In this document: positions 1 through 8,048 of the stretch, in pieces
Numbering within the stretch: the first letter of the stretch is position 1
Layout: each line of letters starts with the position of its first letter
Assembly: GCF_000497445.1 (NCBI RefSeq)
Contig: NZ_CM002285.1
Coordinates: 2,722,171-2,757,577 of the forward strand
Direction: 5' to 3'
DNA length: 35,407 bases
Source: Streptomyces roseochromogenus subsp. oscitans DS 12.976
GTDB taxonomy: Bacteria > Actinomycetota > Actinomycetes > Streptomycetales > Streptomycetaceae
Program-made: the position numbers and the translations under genes
The notes under the pieces: model-generated
Databases searched by the model: none
What the model saw: the letters and a program-made list of their open reading frames with translations, nothing else
Told to the model about the DNA's origin: nothing

Positions 1-1122
1 CTGTCGCGTGCCGCGCTGGACACCCCGCGTGGCCACGACGAGCAGGACCCGGCGCACACCTCGCGTATGCCGCGCGTCGACGACCGGCAGGGTCCGGGCT
101 CGACGGCGGAGATACCGAGGATCGACGACCAGGGTCCCTCCGCCGCCGGCCAGTTCGCGCGCCCGGAGAACCCGCAGCAGACGGGCCAGTTCGCCCGCCA
201 GGACAGCCCGCAGCAGACCGGTCAGTACGCGCGCCCGGACAGCCCGCAGCAGACCGGCGAGTTCGCTCGTCCCGACGCCTCGGAGCTGCCCGGCCGGTAC
301 GACGGCTCCGGCGGCGGGCAGCAGGACTCCGGTCAGTTCGTCCGCTCCGACGTCTTCAGCACCCCGGCGCCGCGACCGGACGACCTCCCGCGGAACACGG
401 GCCCCAACTCGGGCCAGAACACCGGCCAGTTCGCGGCTCCGCAGGGCTTCGACGGCGGCTACGACGGCAGCTCCACCGGCCAGCACGCGCTGCCCGGGCG
501 TCAGGACCCGGCCCACACCGGCCAGTTCGAGCGCCCGCAGCCGGCCGGCCGGGACGACTTCGGCGCCCCGCGCCCGCCCGCCCCGCAGCAGCGTCCGGCG
601 CACCGTGAGCCGGAGGCCCTGCCGCCGGCCAACGGCCCGCTGGACGGCCGTACCCCGCTGTACGACACGCTGGAGACCAACTGGTTCCACGGCGGTCCGC
701 AGGAGAGCGCGCCCGCACCGGCGCAGCCCCAGCAGCCGCAGGCACCCGCCCCGGCTCCGCAGCGCGGCTTCGGCGGCAACCAGAACGGCAACGGCGGCAA
801 CCCCAACGCAAACGGCAACGGCTCGGCCACCGGCTCCTGGCGTACCTCGCCGAACGACGAACTCGTCCGGCAGGCCGAGCGCGTCCGGCAGCCCGCCGCG
901 GGCGGTGTCACCACCTCCGGCCTGCCGCGCCGGGTGCCCCGGGCGAACCTCGTCCCGGGCACGGCTCAGCAGCAGCACCAAGCCGGTCCGCAGGTCTCGC
1001 GTGCGCCCGATGACGTACGCGGACGGCTGACCAATCTCCGTCGGGGCATCGCTCAGGGCCGGCAGGCCGGCAGCGGCCAGACCGGCAGCTACCCGAGCCC
1101 CACTCACCAGCAGGAGCGTTAG
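1..1122 (+). CDS. cvnA1: CvnA1 sensor kinase-like protein, C-terminal tail (partial)
   Basis: An open frame runs in from the left edge with no start, so only the last 373 residues are visible. This is the long, disordered Pro/Gln/Gly-rich tail typical of nitrate/nitrite-sensor-like histidine kinases that begin conservon operons; the sensor, HAMP and ATPase domains lie upstream of the window. Four 12-residue repeats of the type TGQFARPDSPQQ occupy positions 145-288. The last ~60 residues carry a conserved block (GGVT-SGLPRRVP-ANLV, then RAP-DVRGRL-NLRRG) that recurs at the end of CvnA2 at 5989-6120, which fixes the assignment. The stop TAG abuts the TTG start of the next gene, so the operon is translationally coupled. 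The index 1 follows S. coelicolor order from memory. Confidence 0.85.
   Translation: MSRAALDTPRGHDEQDPAHTSRMPRVDDRQGPGSTAEIPRIDDQGPSAAGQFARPENPQQTGQFARQDSPQQTGQYARPDSPQQTGEFARPDASELPGRYDGSGGGQQDSGQFVRSDVFSTPAPRPDDLPRNTGPNSGQNTGQFAAPQGFDGGYDGSSTGQHALPGRQDPAHTGQFERPQPAGRDDFGAPRPPAPQQRPAHREPEALPPANGPLDGRTPLYDTLETNWFHGGPQESAPAPAQPQQPQAPAPAPQRGFGGNQNGNGGNPNANGNGSATGSWRTSPNDELVRQAERVRQPAAGGVTTSGLPRRVPRANLVPGTAQQQHQAGPQVSRAPDDVRGRLTNLRRGIAQGRQAGSGQTGSYPSPTHQQER
145..288 (+). repeat. Four 36-bp in-frame tandem repeats in the cvnA1 tail
   Basis: Four consecutive 36-nt units encode variants of the 12-mer (T/A)G(Q/E)(F/Y)AR(P/Q)(D/E)(S/N)PQQ. The last unit diverges at its end (ASEL). Units are exactly in phase with the reading frame, and most changes between units are silent or conservative. 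This is a low-complexity protein repeat, not a CRISPR array: there are no unique spacers. Confidence 0.85.
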
Positions 1123-1545
1123 TTGAGTCCGATGAGCCAGGCGGCACAGAACCTGAACTGGTTGATCACCAACTTCGTGGACAACACCCCAGGGGTGTCC
1201 CACACCGTGGTGGTCTCCGCCGACGGCCTTCTGCTGGCGATGTCCGAAGGCTTCCCGCGGGACCGCGCCGACCAGCTGGCGGCCGTCGCGTCCGGGCTGA
1301 CCTCTCTCACGGCCGGGGCATCCCGGATCTTCGAGGGCGGCACCGTGGCGCAGACGGTCGTCGAGATGGAACGCGGGTTCCTCTTCCTGATGTCCGTCTC
1401 GGACGGGTCGTCCCTCGCGGTCCTGGCCCACCCCGAGTGCGACATCGGTCTCGTCGGCTACGAGATGGCACTGCTCGTCGACCGCGCGGGGGCGGTACTC
1501 ACCCCGGACCTGCGCGCCGAACTCCAAGGCAGTCTGCTGCACTGA
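1123..1545 (+). CDS. cvnB1: CvnB1 roadblock/LC7 domain protein
   Basis: A 140-residue protein made of a single roadblock/LC7 domain (about residues 12-105). It opens with MSPMSQAAQNLNWLI and contains the family's VSADGLLLAMSEG strand and a central TSLTAGASRIFEGG segment. In conservons this protein is thought to bind the partner small GTPase as a regulator or effector at the membrane. The start is TTG directly after the cvnA1 stop, six bases behind AGGAG; the ATG at 1132 is an alternative start. The paralogue at 6225 is nearly identical in protein sequence, and its first 60 or so bases from the ATG are the same. Second gene of the operon. Confidence 0.92.
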   Translation: MSPMSQAAQNLNWLITNFVDNTPGVSHTVVVSADGLLLAMSEGFPRDRADQLAAVASGLTSLTAGASRIFEGGTVAQTVVEMERGFLFLMSVSDGSSLAVLAHPECDIGLVGYEMALLVDRAGAVLTPDLRAELQGSLLH

Positions 1546-1657
1546 CCGCCCCGGCACCACCCACCTCACCAAACCACCGTCCGGCCGACACAATCCCCCC
1601 ACCGGCCCCCGACAAGACGGCTTGACCGACCGACTTGCTGTCCCGCCCGGAGGATTC

Positions 1658-2056
1658 ATGACCCCGCCCACCGCCCATCACGATCCGTACGCGGACCCGT
1701 ACGGGGACGAGGGCGACCAGCCGCTGGTCCGTCCGTACGCGATGACCGGCGGCCGGACCCGGCCGCGCTACCAGCTCGCGATCGAGGCGCTGATCAGCAC
1801 CACGGCCGACCCGGCAGCGGTCATGGGACTGCTCCCGGAGCACCAGCGCATCTGCCATCTGTGCCGTGAGGTCAAGTCGGTCGCGGAGGTCTCCGCGCTG
1901 CTGGCCATGCCGCTCGGAGTGGCCCGGATCCTGGTCGCCGACCTCGCCGAGGCCGGCCTGGTCGCCGTCCACCAGCCGGGTGGCGACGAGAACAACGGCG
2001 GCGCTCCTGACGTGACGCTGCTCGAAAGGGTGCTCAGTGGACTTCGCAAGCTCTGA
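1658..2056 (+). CDS. cvnC1: CvnC1 DUF742 protein
   Basis: A 132-residue DUF742 protein. A short variable N-terminus (1-25) leads into the conserved VRPYAMTGGRTRPRYQLA segment, a central helical region with QRICHLCREVKSVAEVSALL that resembles a winged-helix fold, and the C-terminal DVTLLERVLSGLRKL. Its biochemical role is not established; in conservons it is a partner of the small GTPase. ATG 1658 is chosen because GGAGG ends a few bases before it, although the frame stays open up to TTG 1622. The last 20 bases overlap the start of cvnD1, giving translational coupling. Confidence 0.9.
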   Translation: MTPPTAHHDPYADPYGDEGDQPLVRPYAMTGGRTRPRYQLAIEALISTTADPAAVMGLLPEHQRICHLCREVKSVAEVSALLAMPLGVARILVADLAEAGLVAVHQPGGDENNGGAPDVTLLERVLSGLRKL

Positions 2057-2612
2057 CGCGGGCCGGGCCACCACCTCCGCGAAGATCGTGGTGGCGGGCG
2101 GCTTCGGCGTGGGCAAGACCACGTTCGTCGGCGCCGTCTCGGAGATCAACCCGCTGCGCACCGAGGCCGTCATGACGTCCGCCAGCGCGGGCATCGACGA
2201 CCTCACCCACACCGGAGACAAGACCACCACCACGGTGGCCATGGACTTCGGCCGCATCACCCTGGACCAGGACCTGATCCTGTACCTGTTCGGCACCCCC
2301 GGCCAGGACCGCTTCTGGTTCATGTGGGACGACCTGGTACGCGGCGCGATCGGCGCGGTGGTGCTCGTGGACACCCGGCGCCTCGCCGACTGCTTCCCGG
2401 CCGTCGACTACTTCGAGAACAGCGGCCTCCCCTTCGTCGTCGCGCTGAACGGCTTCGACGGTCAGCAGCCCTACGCCCCGGAGGAAGTGCGGGAAGCGCT
2501 GCAGATCGGACCGGACACCCCGATCATCACGACCGACGCCCGTCACCGGTCCGACGCCAAGAGCGCGCTGATCACGCTGGTCGAGCACGCCCTGATGGCA
2601 CGCCTCAAGTAG
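2037..2612 (+). CDS. cvnD1: CvnD1 small GTP-binding protein
   Basis: A 191-residue Ras-like G-protein of the conservon type. The P-loop GGFGVGKTTF lies near residue 21. Switch II is LFGTPGQDRFWFMW. The guanine-specificity motif is the atypical NGFDG in place of NKxD, which is seen throughout this family. GTG start; the first 20 bases lie inside cvnC1, with a GAAAGG ribosome site within that gene. It is predicted to relay signals from CvnA with CvnB and CvnC at the inner membrane. Bases 2068-2461 are almost identical to 7329-7722 in cvnD2 (two differences), which is much closer than the flanks. Two hairpins follow the gene. Confidence 0.93.
   Translation: MDFASSDAGRATTSAKIVVAGGFGVGKTTFVGAVSEINPLRTEAVMTSASAGIDDLTHTGDKTTTTVAMDFGRITLDQDLILYLFGTPGQDRFWFMWDDLVRGAIGAVVLVDTRRLADCFPAVDYFENSGLPFVVALNGFDGQQPYAPEEVREALQIGPDTPIITTDARHRSDAKSALITLVEHALMARLK
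2068..2461 (+). repeat. 394-bp near-identical repeat, copy 1 (within cvnD1)
   Basis: Aligned by eye with 7329-7722 at a constant offset of 5261 bp. Only two substitutions were found: CTG versus CTC in the 'DQDLIL' segment, and GTC versus ATC (Val/Ile) in 'PFVVALNG'. Identity falls sharply on both sides, for instance GQQPYAPEE versus GNQPYNPDE immediately after it. The direct orientation could support recombination between the two conservons. Confidence 0.9.
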
Positions 2613-2666
2613 CACACACCTACGCGATCAAGTACGACGTCCCGTACGGCAGTTGCCGTAAACGCT

Positions 2667-2704
2667 CCGGTGCCGACTGTGGCCTTTGACACGGTCGGCA
2701 CCGG
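2667..2704 (+). terminator. Hairpin after cvnD1
   Basis: Perfect 11-bp inverted repeat (CCGGTGCCGAC / GTCGGCACCGG) around a 16-base loop, 55 bp past the cvnD1 stop. It has no long T-run. Confidence 0.65.
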
Positions 2705-2782
2705 TGTTCATAACAGTTCGGCAGAGGAATCGCCGGGCATCACCACGCGATGCGGTCGCCCCGTGCCGCTGTGCTCACAAAC

Positions 2783-2802
2783 GCCCCGCCTTTTGACGGG
2801 GC
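2783..2802 (+). terminator. Second hairpin after cvnD1, with T-rich tail
   Basis: GCCCCG / CGGGGC stem with an 8-base loop, followed by TCGCTCTTTATG. It is a probable back-up terminator separating the two conservons. Confidence 0.6.
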
Positions 2803-3001
2803 TCGCTCTTTATGACCGTTTTATCTGGCGCCCGCAAGAAGGCTGCTCAGGGGTTTCCGCTGTTTGGAAGAGCACTGGTCCACGTGCTGGAATGCCTGAA
2901 CTGCCCAGTAGTCAAAGACGTACTCAGTAGTCGATGACGATCCGGGCTCTGAGAGACTGCGGCACGACGTAGGTGCCGACCGCCGAGAGGTTGTTGGTCG
3001 A

Positions 3002-6000
3002 GTGAGGCGAAGCAAGAACGGTCCCGAGCCGTCGGCACGGGGCAACTTCACCCCGCCGCCGCGCGCTGCGGCGCCCACCCCTGTGTCCGGCGGGGAGCCG
3101 GCGGCCACTCCCGCGCCGAGCGGCGGCCGTTTCTCACCCCGCAACTGGCGCGTGCCGACCAGACTGAACGCGATCCTGCTGATACCCGTGGCGGTCGGCC
3201 TCGTCATGGGCGGCTTCCAGGTGAAGAGCTCGATCGACACCTGGCAGCAGGCACGCGACGCCGAGAACACCGCCCGTCTGGTGCGTGCCGCCCTCACCTA
3301 CGCCGACGCCCTTGAGAACGAGCGTGACGTCACCGCCGCGCCCTTGCTGCTGGGCCAGACCGACGCCCAGAGCAAGGCGACCATCGCCGCGGCCCGCAAG
3401 GCCACGGACGACGCCGCCGACGGCTTCGACCAGGCCGCGAAGAACATGCCGCAGAAGTCGGGCCTGGTACGCCGGCTGAAGCTGTTCCGTGAGGCCGAGC
3501 CCGAACTCACGCAGCTGCGCCAGGCCGCGTACACCTCCAAGATGACCGGCGTGAAGACCGAAGAGGGGTACGTCGACGTCGCCCACCCCCTGATGGAGTT
3601 CGCCAACGAACTCGGTCTGGGCACCGGCAACATCACCTCCTACGGCCGTACCGTCTACGCCATGTCGCTGACCAAGGCGGCGCTGTCGCTGGAGCGGTCC
3701 ATCGGCACGCATCTGCTGGTCAAGCCCGGTCCGGACGCCGGCAACCTGGCGACCCAGCGGGTCTCCCTGTCCTCGTACGCCTATCTGGAGCGCATCGCCG
3801 TCGAGGAGTACAAGGGCGGTGGCACCGAGGCCGACGCGAAGCGGCTGGCCGAGGAGCAGACGCAGATCGAGTCGCAGGGTGCCGCGCTGGCCGCGGCGCA
3901 GAAGCAGAAGGACCCGAGCTACGTCCCGCCGCCCTCCGACCCGACCAAGATGGTCGCGGCTCTCGCCACGATGAAGGACACCAGCCTCCTCACCCGGCAG
4001 GAGCTGGCCGCCAAGGGCATCACCGCCGACAACTGGTTCGCGGTCAACACGCTGAAGTACAAGGCCTACCGCCAGATCGAGTCGGACATGGCCGACAAGG
4101 CCGTGAACGAGGCCTCGTCGATCGCCGACGACGCCAAGACGTCGGCGATCACCACCGGTGCCGTCGTCGTGGTCGCCCTGCTGCTCGCCTTCATCCTGGC
4201 CGGTGCCGTGGCCCGCCAGATCAGCCGCTCGATGCGCCAGCTGCGCAACGCGGCCTTCGGTATCGCCGAGCAGCGGCTGCCGATGCTGGTCGACCAGCTC
4301 TCGCGTACCGACCCCGGCCGGGTCGACACCCGGGTCGCCCCGATCCCGATCCACACCAAGGACGAGATCGGCGAGGTCGCCCGCGCCTTCGACCAGGTCC
4401 ACCGCGAGGCGGTCCGGCTCGCCTCCGAGCAGGCCCTGCTGCGGGGCAACATCAACGCGATCTTCACCAACCTGTCGCGCCGCAACCAGTCGCTGATCGA
4501 GGGCCAGCTGACCCTGATCACCGACCTGGAGAACAACGAGGCCGACCCGGACCAGCTGGAGAACCTCTTCAAGCTGGACCACCTCGCCACCCGTATGCGC
4601 CGCAACGGCGAGAACCTGCTGGTCCTCGCCGGTGAGGAGCCCGGCCGCCGCTGGGACCAGCCGGTCCCGCTGGTCGACGTGCTGCGCGCCGCCTCCTCCG
4701 AGGTGGAGCAGTACGAGCGCATCGAGCTGTCCGGCGTCCCGGAGGCTGAGATCCACGGCCGCGCGGTCACCGACCTCGTGCACCTGCTGGCCGAGCTGCT
4801 GGAGAACGCGACGACGTTCTCCTCGCCGCAGACCAAGGTCCGCGTCACCGCGACCCGTCTCCCCGACGGCCGCGTGATGATCGAGATCCACGACAAGGGC
4901 ATCGGCCTGACCGCCGAGGACTTCGCGGACATCAACCACAAGCTGGCCAACCCGCCGACCGTGGACGCCGCGATCTCCCAGCGCATGGGCCTGTTCGTGG
5001 TCGGCCGGCTGTCCGACCGGCACGGCATCCGCGTCCAGCTGCGCCCCTCGGGCGAGCAGGCCGGTACGACCTCGCTGGTCATGCTGCCGGACGCGATCAC
5101 GCACGGCGGTGGCGGCGAAGCGCCGCTGGACCGCGAGGAGTTCACGGTCTCGCAGATCATCCCGGAGCAGCAGTTCCAGGGTGAGAGCTTCAGCCAGATG
5201 CAGCCGATGCGCACCGCCGCCGAGCTGGGCTTCGACGACAGCCGCTACTCGGATGTCCCCGACGACATCCGCGAGCTGGACCCCGTCGGCCGCTCTCTGA
5301 TGCGCGAGGAGCGCCGGGCGGCCCTGGAGGCCCAGTCGCACGGCCAGCAGCCCGATCTGCCGCAGCAGGATCCCGCCGAGGGCCCCACGTACGCCGATCC
5401 GCTGTTCGACGGGCAGCCCGCGTACCAGGAGCAGCCGCGGCAGGCCTACCAGGAGCCGGTGTACGAGGAGCAGCAGGCCTCGTACGAGAAGCCGCAGCAG
5501 ACTTCGTACGAGAAGCCGTACGAGGACCAGTTCTTCGCGCCGAACGGCGGCGTGCCGCAGAACGACGGATTCTCGGCCCCGGTGGGCGGCGGCTACCCCG
5601 ATCCGGCGTACGCGGAGCCGGCCCAGGCGCACTCCTACCAGGACGACTGGCCGCAGCAGGACACCTACCAGAACGGCTATCCGGCCCAGTACGCTCCGGA
5701 AACGGAGTCTTCGCAGGCCGCTGACGCGAGTGAGCGGAACCGCGTAGGCTTCGACCGTCCGGGACCGGCCTCTCCCGCCGCCCACGAGCTGACCGACGCC
5801 GGGCTGCCCCGCCGCGGTTCCATGGCGAGTGGTTCCAACGGCTCGCCCGCCGCGGGCGGCACGGCACGCGGACAGCAGGAAACGCCACAGGCCGCTCCGC
5901 AGCCGAACGGCGGCAGCGGCTGGCGCTCGGCGAACGACGAGCGGTGGCAGCAGGCCGCGCAGCTCCGGAAGCCGAAGGCGGGCGGGGTCACCGCCTCCGG

Positions 6001-6223
6001 TCTGCCGCGGCGGGTACCCAAGGCCAACCTGGTCGAGGGCGCCGCCGAGAGCACCCCTCAGGGAGGCCCCCAGGTCTCCCGCGCCCCGGAGGACGTCCGG
6101 GGCAGGCTGAGCAACCTGCGTCGGGGCGTCCAGCGCGGACGCAGCGCAGGCAGTGAAACGAACGGCCAGGCCACTAGAAATCATCACAGTGGTCCTGACA
6201 GCACCTACAACCAGGAGCGTTAG
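3002..6223 (+). CDS. cvnA2: CvnA2 nitrate/nitrite-sensor-like histidine kinase
   Basis: A 1073-residue membrane sensor. Order of parts: basic/Pro-rich cytoplasmic N-terminus (1-50); TM1 near 55-75; extracytoplasmic NIT-type helical sensor (~75-375); TM2 (~380-403, ITTGAVVVVALLLAFILAG); HAMP (~405-470); a dimerisation helix with LDHLATRMRRNGENLL (His527); a HATPase_c domain with N-box ELLENATTF (Asn602), DKGIGL (Asp631) and GMGLFVVGRL; then a ~370-residue disordered tail rich in Gln, Pro and Tyr-Glu repeats (5419-5530). The tail ends in the block shared with CvnA1. GTG start after GAGAGG. Activity as a kinase is inferred. The input signal is unknown. Confidence 0.93.
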   Translation: MRRSKNGPEPSARGNFTPPPRAAAPTPVSGGEPAATPAPSGGRFSPRNWRVPTRLNAILLIPVAVGLVMGGFQVKSSIDTWQQARDAENTARLVRAALTYADALENERDVTAAPLLLGQTDAQSKATIAAARKATDDAADGFDQAAKNMPQKSGLVRRLKLFREAEPELTQLRQAAYTSKMTGVKTEEGYVDVAHPLMEFANELGLGTGNITSYGRTVYAMSLTKAALSLERSIGTHLLVKPGPDAGNLATQRVSLSSYAYLERIAVEEYKGGGTEADAKRLAEEQTQIESQGAALAAAQKQKDPSYVPPPSDPTKMVAALATMKDTSLLTRQELAAKGITADNWFAVNTLKYKAYRQIESDMADKAVNEASSIADDAKTSAITTGAVVVVALLLAFILAGAVARQISRSMRQLRNAAFGIAEQRLPMLVDQLSRTDPGRVDTRVAPIPIHTKDEIGEVARAFDQVHREAVRLASEQALLRGNINAIFTNLSRRNQSLIEGQLTLITDLENNEADPDQLENLFKLDHLATRMRRNGENLLVLAGEEPGRRWDQPVPLVDVLRAASSEVEQYERIELSGVPEAEIHGRAVTDLVHLLAELLENATTFSSPQTKVRVTATRLPDGRVMIEIHDKGIGLTAEDFADINHKLANPPTVDAAISQRMGLFVVGRLSDRHGIRVQLRPSGEQAGTTSLVMLPDAITHGGGGEAPLDREEFTVSQIIPEQQFQGESFSQMQPMRTAAELGFDDSRYSDVPDDIRELDPVGRSLMREERRAALEAQSHGQQPDLPQQDPAEGPTYADPLFDGQPAYQEQPRQAYQEPVYEEQQASYEKPQQTSYEKPYEDQFFAPNGGVPQNDGFSAPVGGGYPDPAYAEPAQAHSYQDDWPQQDTYQNGYPAQYAPETESSQAADASERNRVGFDRPGPASPAAHELTDAGLPRRGSMASGSNGSPAAGGTARGQQETPQAAPQPNGGSGWRSANDERWQQAAQLRKPKAGGVTASGLPRRVPKANLVEGAAESTPQGGPQVSRAPEDVRGRLSNLRRGVQRGRSAGSETNGQATRNHHSGPDSTYNQER

Positions 6224-6224
6224 T

Positions 6225-6647
6225 GTGAGCCCGATGAGCCAGGCGGCACAGAACCTGAACTGGTTGATCACCAACTTCGTGGACAACACCCCGGGGGTGT
6301 CCCACACGGTGGTGGTCTCCGCCGACGGACTCCTTCTGGCGATGTCCGAAGGCTTCCCCCGCGACCGCGCCGACCAGCTCGCGGCCGTCGCCTCCGGTCT
6401 GACGTCTCTGACGGCAGGCGCCTCCCGGATCTTCGAGGGGGGCAGCGTGAACCAGACGGTTGTGGAGATGGAGCGGGGATTCCTCTTCATCATGTCCATC
6501 TCCGACGGTTCCTCGCTCGCGGTCCTGGCCCACCCGGAAGCGGACATCGGCCTCATCGGGTACGAGATGGCCCTTCTGGTGGACCGCGCGGGCACGGTCC
6601 TGACCCCGGATCTGCGTGCGGAGCTCCAGGGCAGCCTTCTCAACTAG
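6225..6647 (+). CDS. cvnB2: CvnB2 roadblock/LC7 domain protein
   Basis: A 140-residue roadblock/LC7 protein, paralogue of CvnB1 with the same MSPMSQAAQNLNWLI start and GGSVNQTVVEMERGFLFIMS core. GTG 6225 is chosen because AGGAG lies seven bases upstream and because it yields the same N-terminus as CvnB1. The frame is also open further upstream inside cvnA2 (to 6153), but that part only mirrors the cvnA2 tail. It begins one base after the cvnA2 stop. It probably partners CvnD2. Confidence 0.92.
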   Translation: MSPMSQAAQNLNWLITNFVDNTPGVSHTVVVSADGLLLAMSEGFPRDRADQLAAVASGLTSLTAGASRIFEGGSVNQTVVEMERGFLFIMSISDGSSLAVLAHPEADIGLIGYEMALLVDRAGTVLTPDLRAELQGSLLN

Positions 6648-6741
6648 TAATCGGACGGTGCGTTTTCGTGTCCCGGGGCCGTAAGGTTTCGGGACGCGGC
6701 GCCACAGCGATGGGTGCCCGGCACAGTCGGAGGAGGAGAAA

Positions 6742-7311
6742 GTGGCAACACCCCCAGGCGGTTCGCATTCAGGCAACTGGTCGTACGGCCCTGCCCAGGG
6801 CCAGGGCGACGGTTCGGCGAACCGGTACAACTTCCCCTCCGCCCCGAGCCACCGGCAGCCGTACGCACCGCAGGGCCCCGGCCCCTCGCCGTACGAGCAG
6901 CCCCCGGCCCCGCGGATCCAGCCGGTGCAGCCGCAGCGCCGCCCCGAGCCTGCGCCCGCGAGCGCATCGAACAACCCCTTGGTGCGTCCGTACGCCATGA
7001 CCGGCGGCCGGACCCGCCCGCGCTACCAGCTCGCCATCGAGGCACTGGTGCACACCACCGCCGCTCCGCACCAGATGCAGGGCCAGCTGCCCGAGCATCA
7101 GCGGATCTGCAACCTGTGCCGGGAGATCAAGTCGGTGGCGGAAATCTCCGCGCTGCTGACGATCCCCCTCGGCGTGGCCAGGATTCTCGTCGCCGACTTG
7201 GCGGAGGCGGGCCTGGTCGCCATCCATCAGCCCGGCGGCGACGAGAACGCCGGTGGCCAGCCAGACGTGACACTGCTCGAAAGGGTGCTCAGTGGACTTC
7301 GCAAGCTCTAG
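6742..7311 (+). CDS. cvnC2: CvnC2 DUF742 protein
   Basis: A 189-residue DUF742 protein. It differs from CvnC1 by a longer Pro/Gln-rich, probably disordered N-terminus (1-75). The domain follows with NPLVRPYAMTGGRTRPRYQ, the QRICNLCREIKSVAEISALL helices and the terminal TLLERVLSGLRKL. The GTG start follows an excellent GGAGGAG ribosome site. A 94-bp gap separates it from cvnB2, and 20 bases overlap cvnD2. The overlap bases are the same as in the first conservon except in the stop codon. Function beyond conservon membership is unknown. Confidence 0.91.
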   Translation: MATPPGGSHSGNWSYGPAQGQGDGSANRYNFPSAPSHRQPYAPQGPGPSPYEQPPAPRIQPVQPQRRPEPAPASASNNPLVRPYAMTGGRTRPRYQLAIEALVHTTAAPHQMQGQLPEHQRICNLCREIKSVAEISALLTIPLGVARILVADLAEAGLVAIHQPGGDENAGGQPDVTLLERVLSGLRKL

Positions 7312-7873
7312 CGGCGGTCCTTCCCGCTCCACCACCTCCGCGAAGATCGTGGTGGCGGGCGGCTTCGGCGTGGGCAAGACCACGTTCGTCGGCGCCGTCT
7401 CGGAGATCAACCCGCTGCGCACCGAGGCCGTCATGACGTCCGCCAGCGCGGGCATCGACGACCTCACCCACACCGGAGACAAGACCACCACCACGGTGGC
7501 CATGGACTTCGGCCGCATCACCCTGGACCAGGACCTCATCCTGTACCTGTTCGGCACCCCCGGCCAGGACCGCTTCTGGTTCATGTGGGACGACCTGGTA
7601 CGCGGCGCGATCGGCGCGGTGGTGCTCGTGGACACCCGGCGCCTCGCCGACTGCTTCCCGGCCGTCGACTACTTCGAGAACAGCGGCCTCCCCTTCGTCA
7701 TCGCGCTGAACGGCTTCGACGGCAACCAGCCGTACAACCCCGACGAGGTGCGGGAAGCACTGCAGATCGGACCGGACACCCCGATCATCACGACCGACGC
7801 CCGCCACCGCGCGGACGCCAAGTCGACGCTGATCACGCTGGTCGAGCACGCCCTGATGGCTCGGCTTCGCTGA
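7292..7873 (+). CDS. cvnD2: CvnD2 small GTP-binding protein
   Basis: A 193-residue Ras-like G-protein with P-loop GGFGVGKTTF near residue 23, switch II FGTPGQDRF and the atypical NGFDG specificity motif. GTG start inside the end of cvnC2. It differs from CvnD1 mainly in the first dozen residues and the last third. The middle, including the P-loop and switches, is identical apart from one Val/Ile change. Near-identity of two GTPases with different CvnA sensors raises the possibility of cross-talk between the two systems. Last gene of the operon, followed by two hairpins. Confidence 0.93.
   Translation: MDFASSSGGPSRSTTSAKIVVAGGFGVGKTTFVGAVSEINPLRTEAVMTSASAGIDDLTHTGDKTTTTVAMDFGRITLDQDLILYLFGTPGQDRFWFMWDDLVRGAIGAVVLVDTRRLADCFPAVDYFENSGLPFVIALNGFDGNQPYNPDEVREALQIGPDTPIITTDARHRADAKSTLITLVEHALMARLR
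7329..7722 (+). repeat. 394-bp near-identical repeat, copy 2 (within cvnD2)
   Basis: Partner of 2068-2461, with two differences over 394 bp and in direct orientation. It covers the P-loop through the G4 motif. The ends of the tract coincide with sudden loss of identity, the pattern expected of gene conversion. Confidence 0.9.
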
Positions 7874-7972
7874 ATTCGGCTACTGGGCTGCCCCTTACGG
7901 ATGTACGCCGTCTGCGGGCAGCCTTCGGCTTGTCGCGCCCACGCGGCGGAGCCGCATACCGGACGCAGCCCC

Positions 7973-7989
7973 GCGCCCCTTCGGGGCGC
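7973..7989. terminator. GC-rich hairpin after cvnD2
   Basis: GCGCCCC-TTC-GGGGCGC: 7-bp stem with a 3-base loop, just before the larger terminator. It is a common Streptomyces intergenic hairpin type. Confidence 0.5.
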
Positions 7990-7992
7990 ACG

Positions 7993-8024
7993 AAGAAGGG
8001 CCCCTCTGAAGAGGGGCCCTTCTT
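7993..8024. terminator. Bidirectional terminator between cvnD2 and accE
   Basis: Perfect 14-bp stem (AAGAAGGGCCCCTC / GAGGGGCCCTTCTT) with a TGAA loop, located between convergent operons. A/T-rich ends on both sides suit termination in both directions. Confidence 0.85.
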
Positions 8025-8048
8025 CTATGTCCTGCTGAGCGGCGCAGC

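Larger units (their letters stand above)
2613..3001. other. Intergenic region between the two conservons
   Basis: 389 bp without a convincing gene. The first half holds two hairpins read after cvnD1 (2667-2704 and 2783-2802). The second half (about 2803-3001) must carry the promoter of the second conservon. No clear -35/-10 pair stands out by eye. A GAGAGG ribosome site precedes the GTG start of cvnA2. The short open frames here lack coding bias. Confidence 0.7.

Noticed and set aside
145..288. Possible CRISPR array
   Set aside because: Repeats are contiguous with no spacers and are phased with the cvnA1 reading frame.
3134..6643. 1169-codon open frame on the minus strand opposite cvnA2
   Set aside because: It mirrors cvnA2/cvnB2, whose domains are unmistakable. 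The minus frame is low-complexity Arg/Leu/Val/Gly sequence produced by GC bias.
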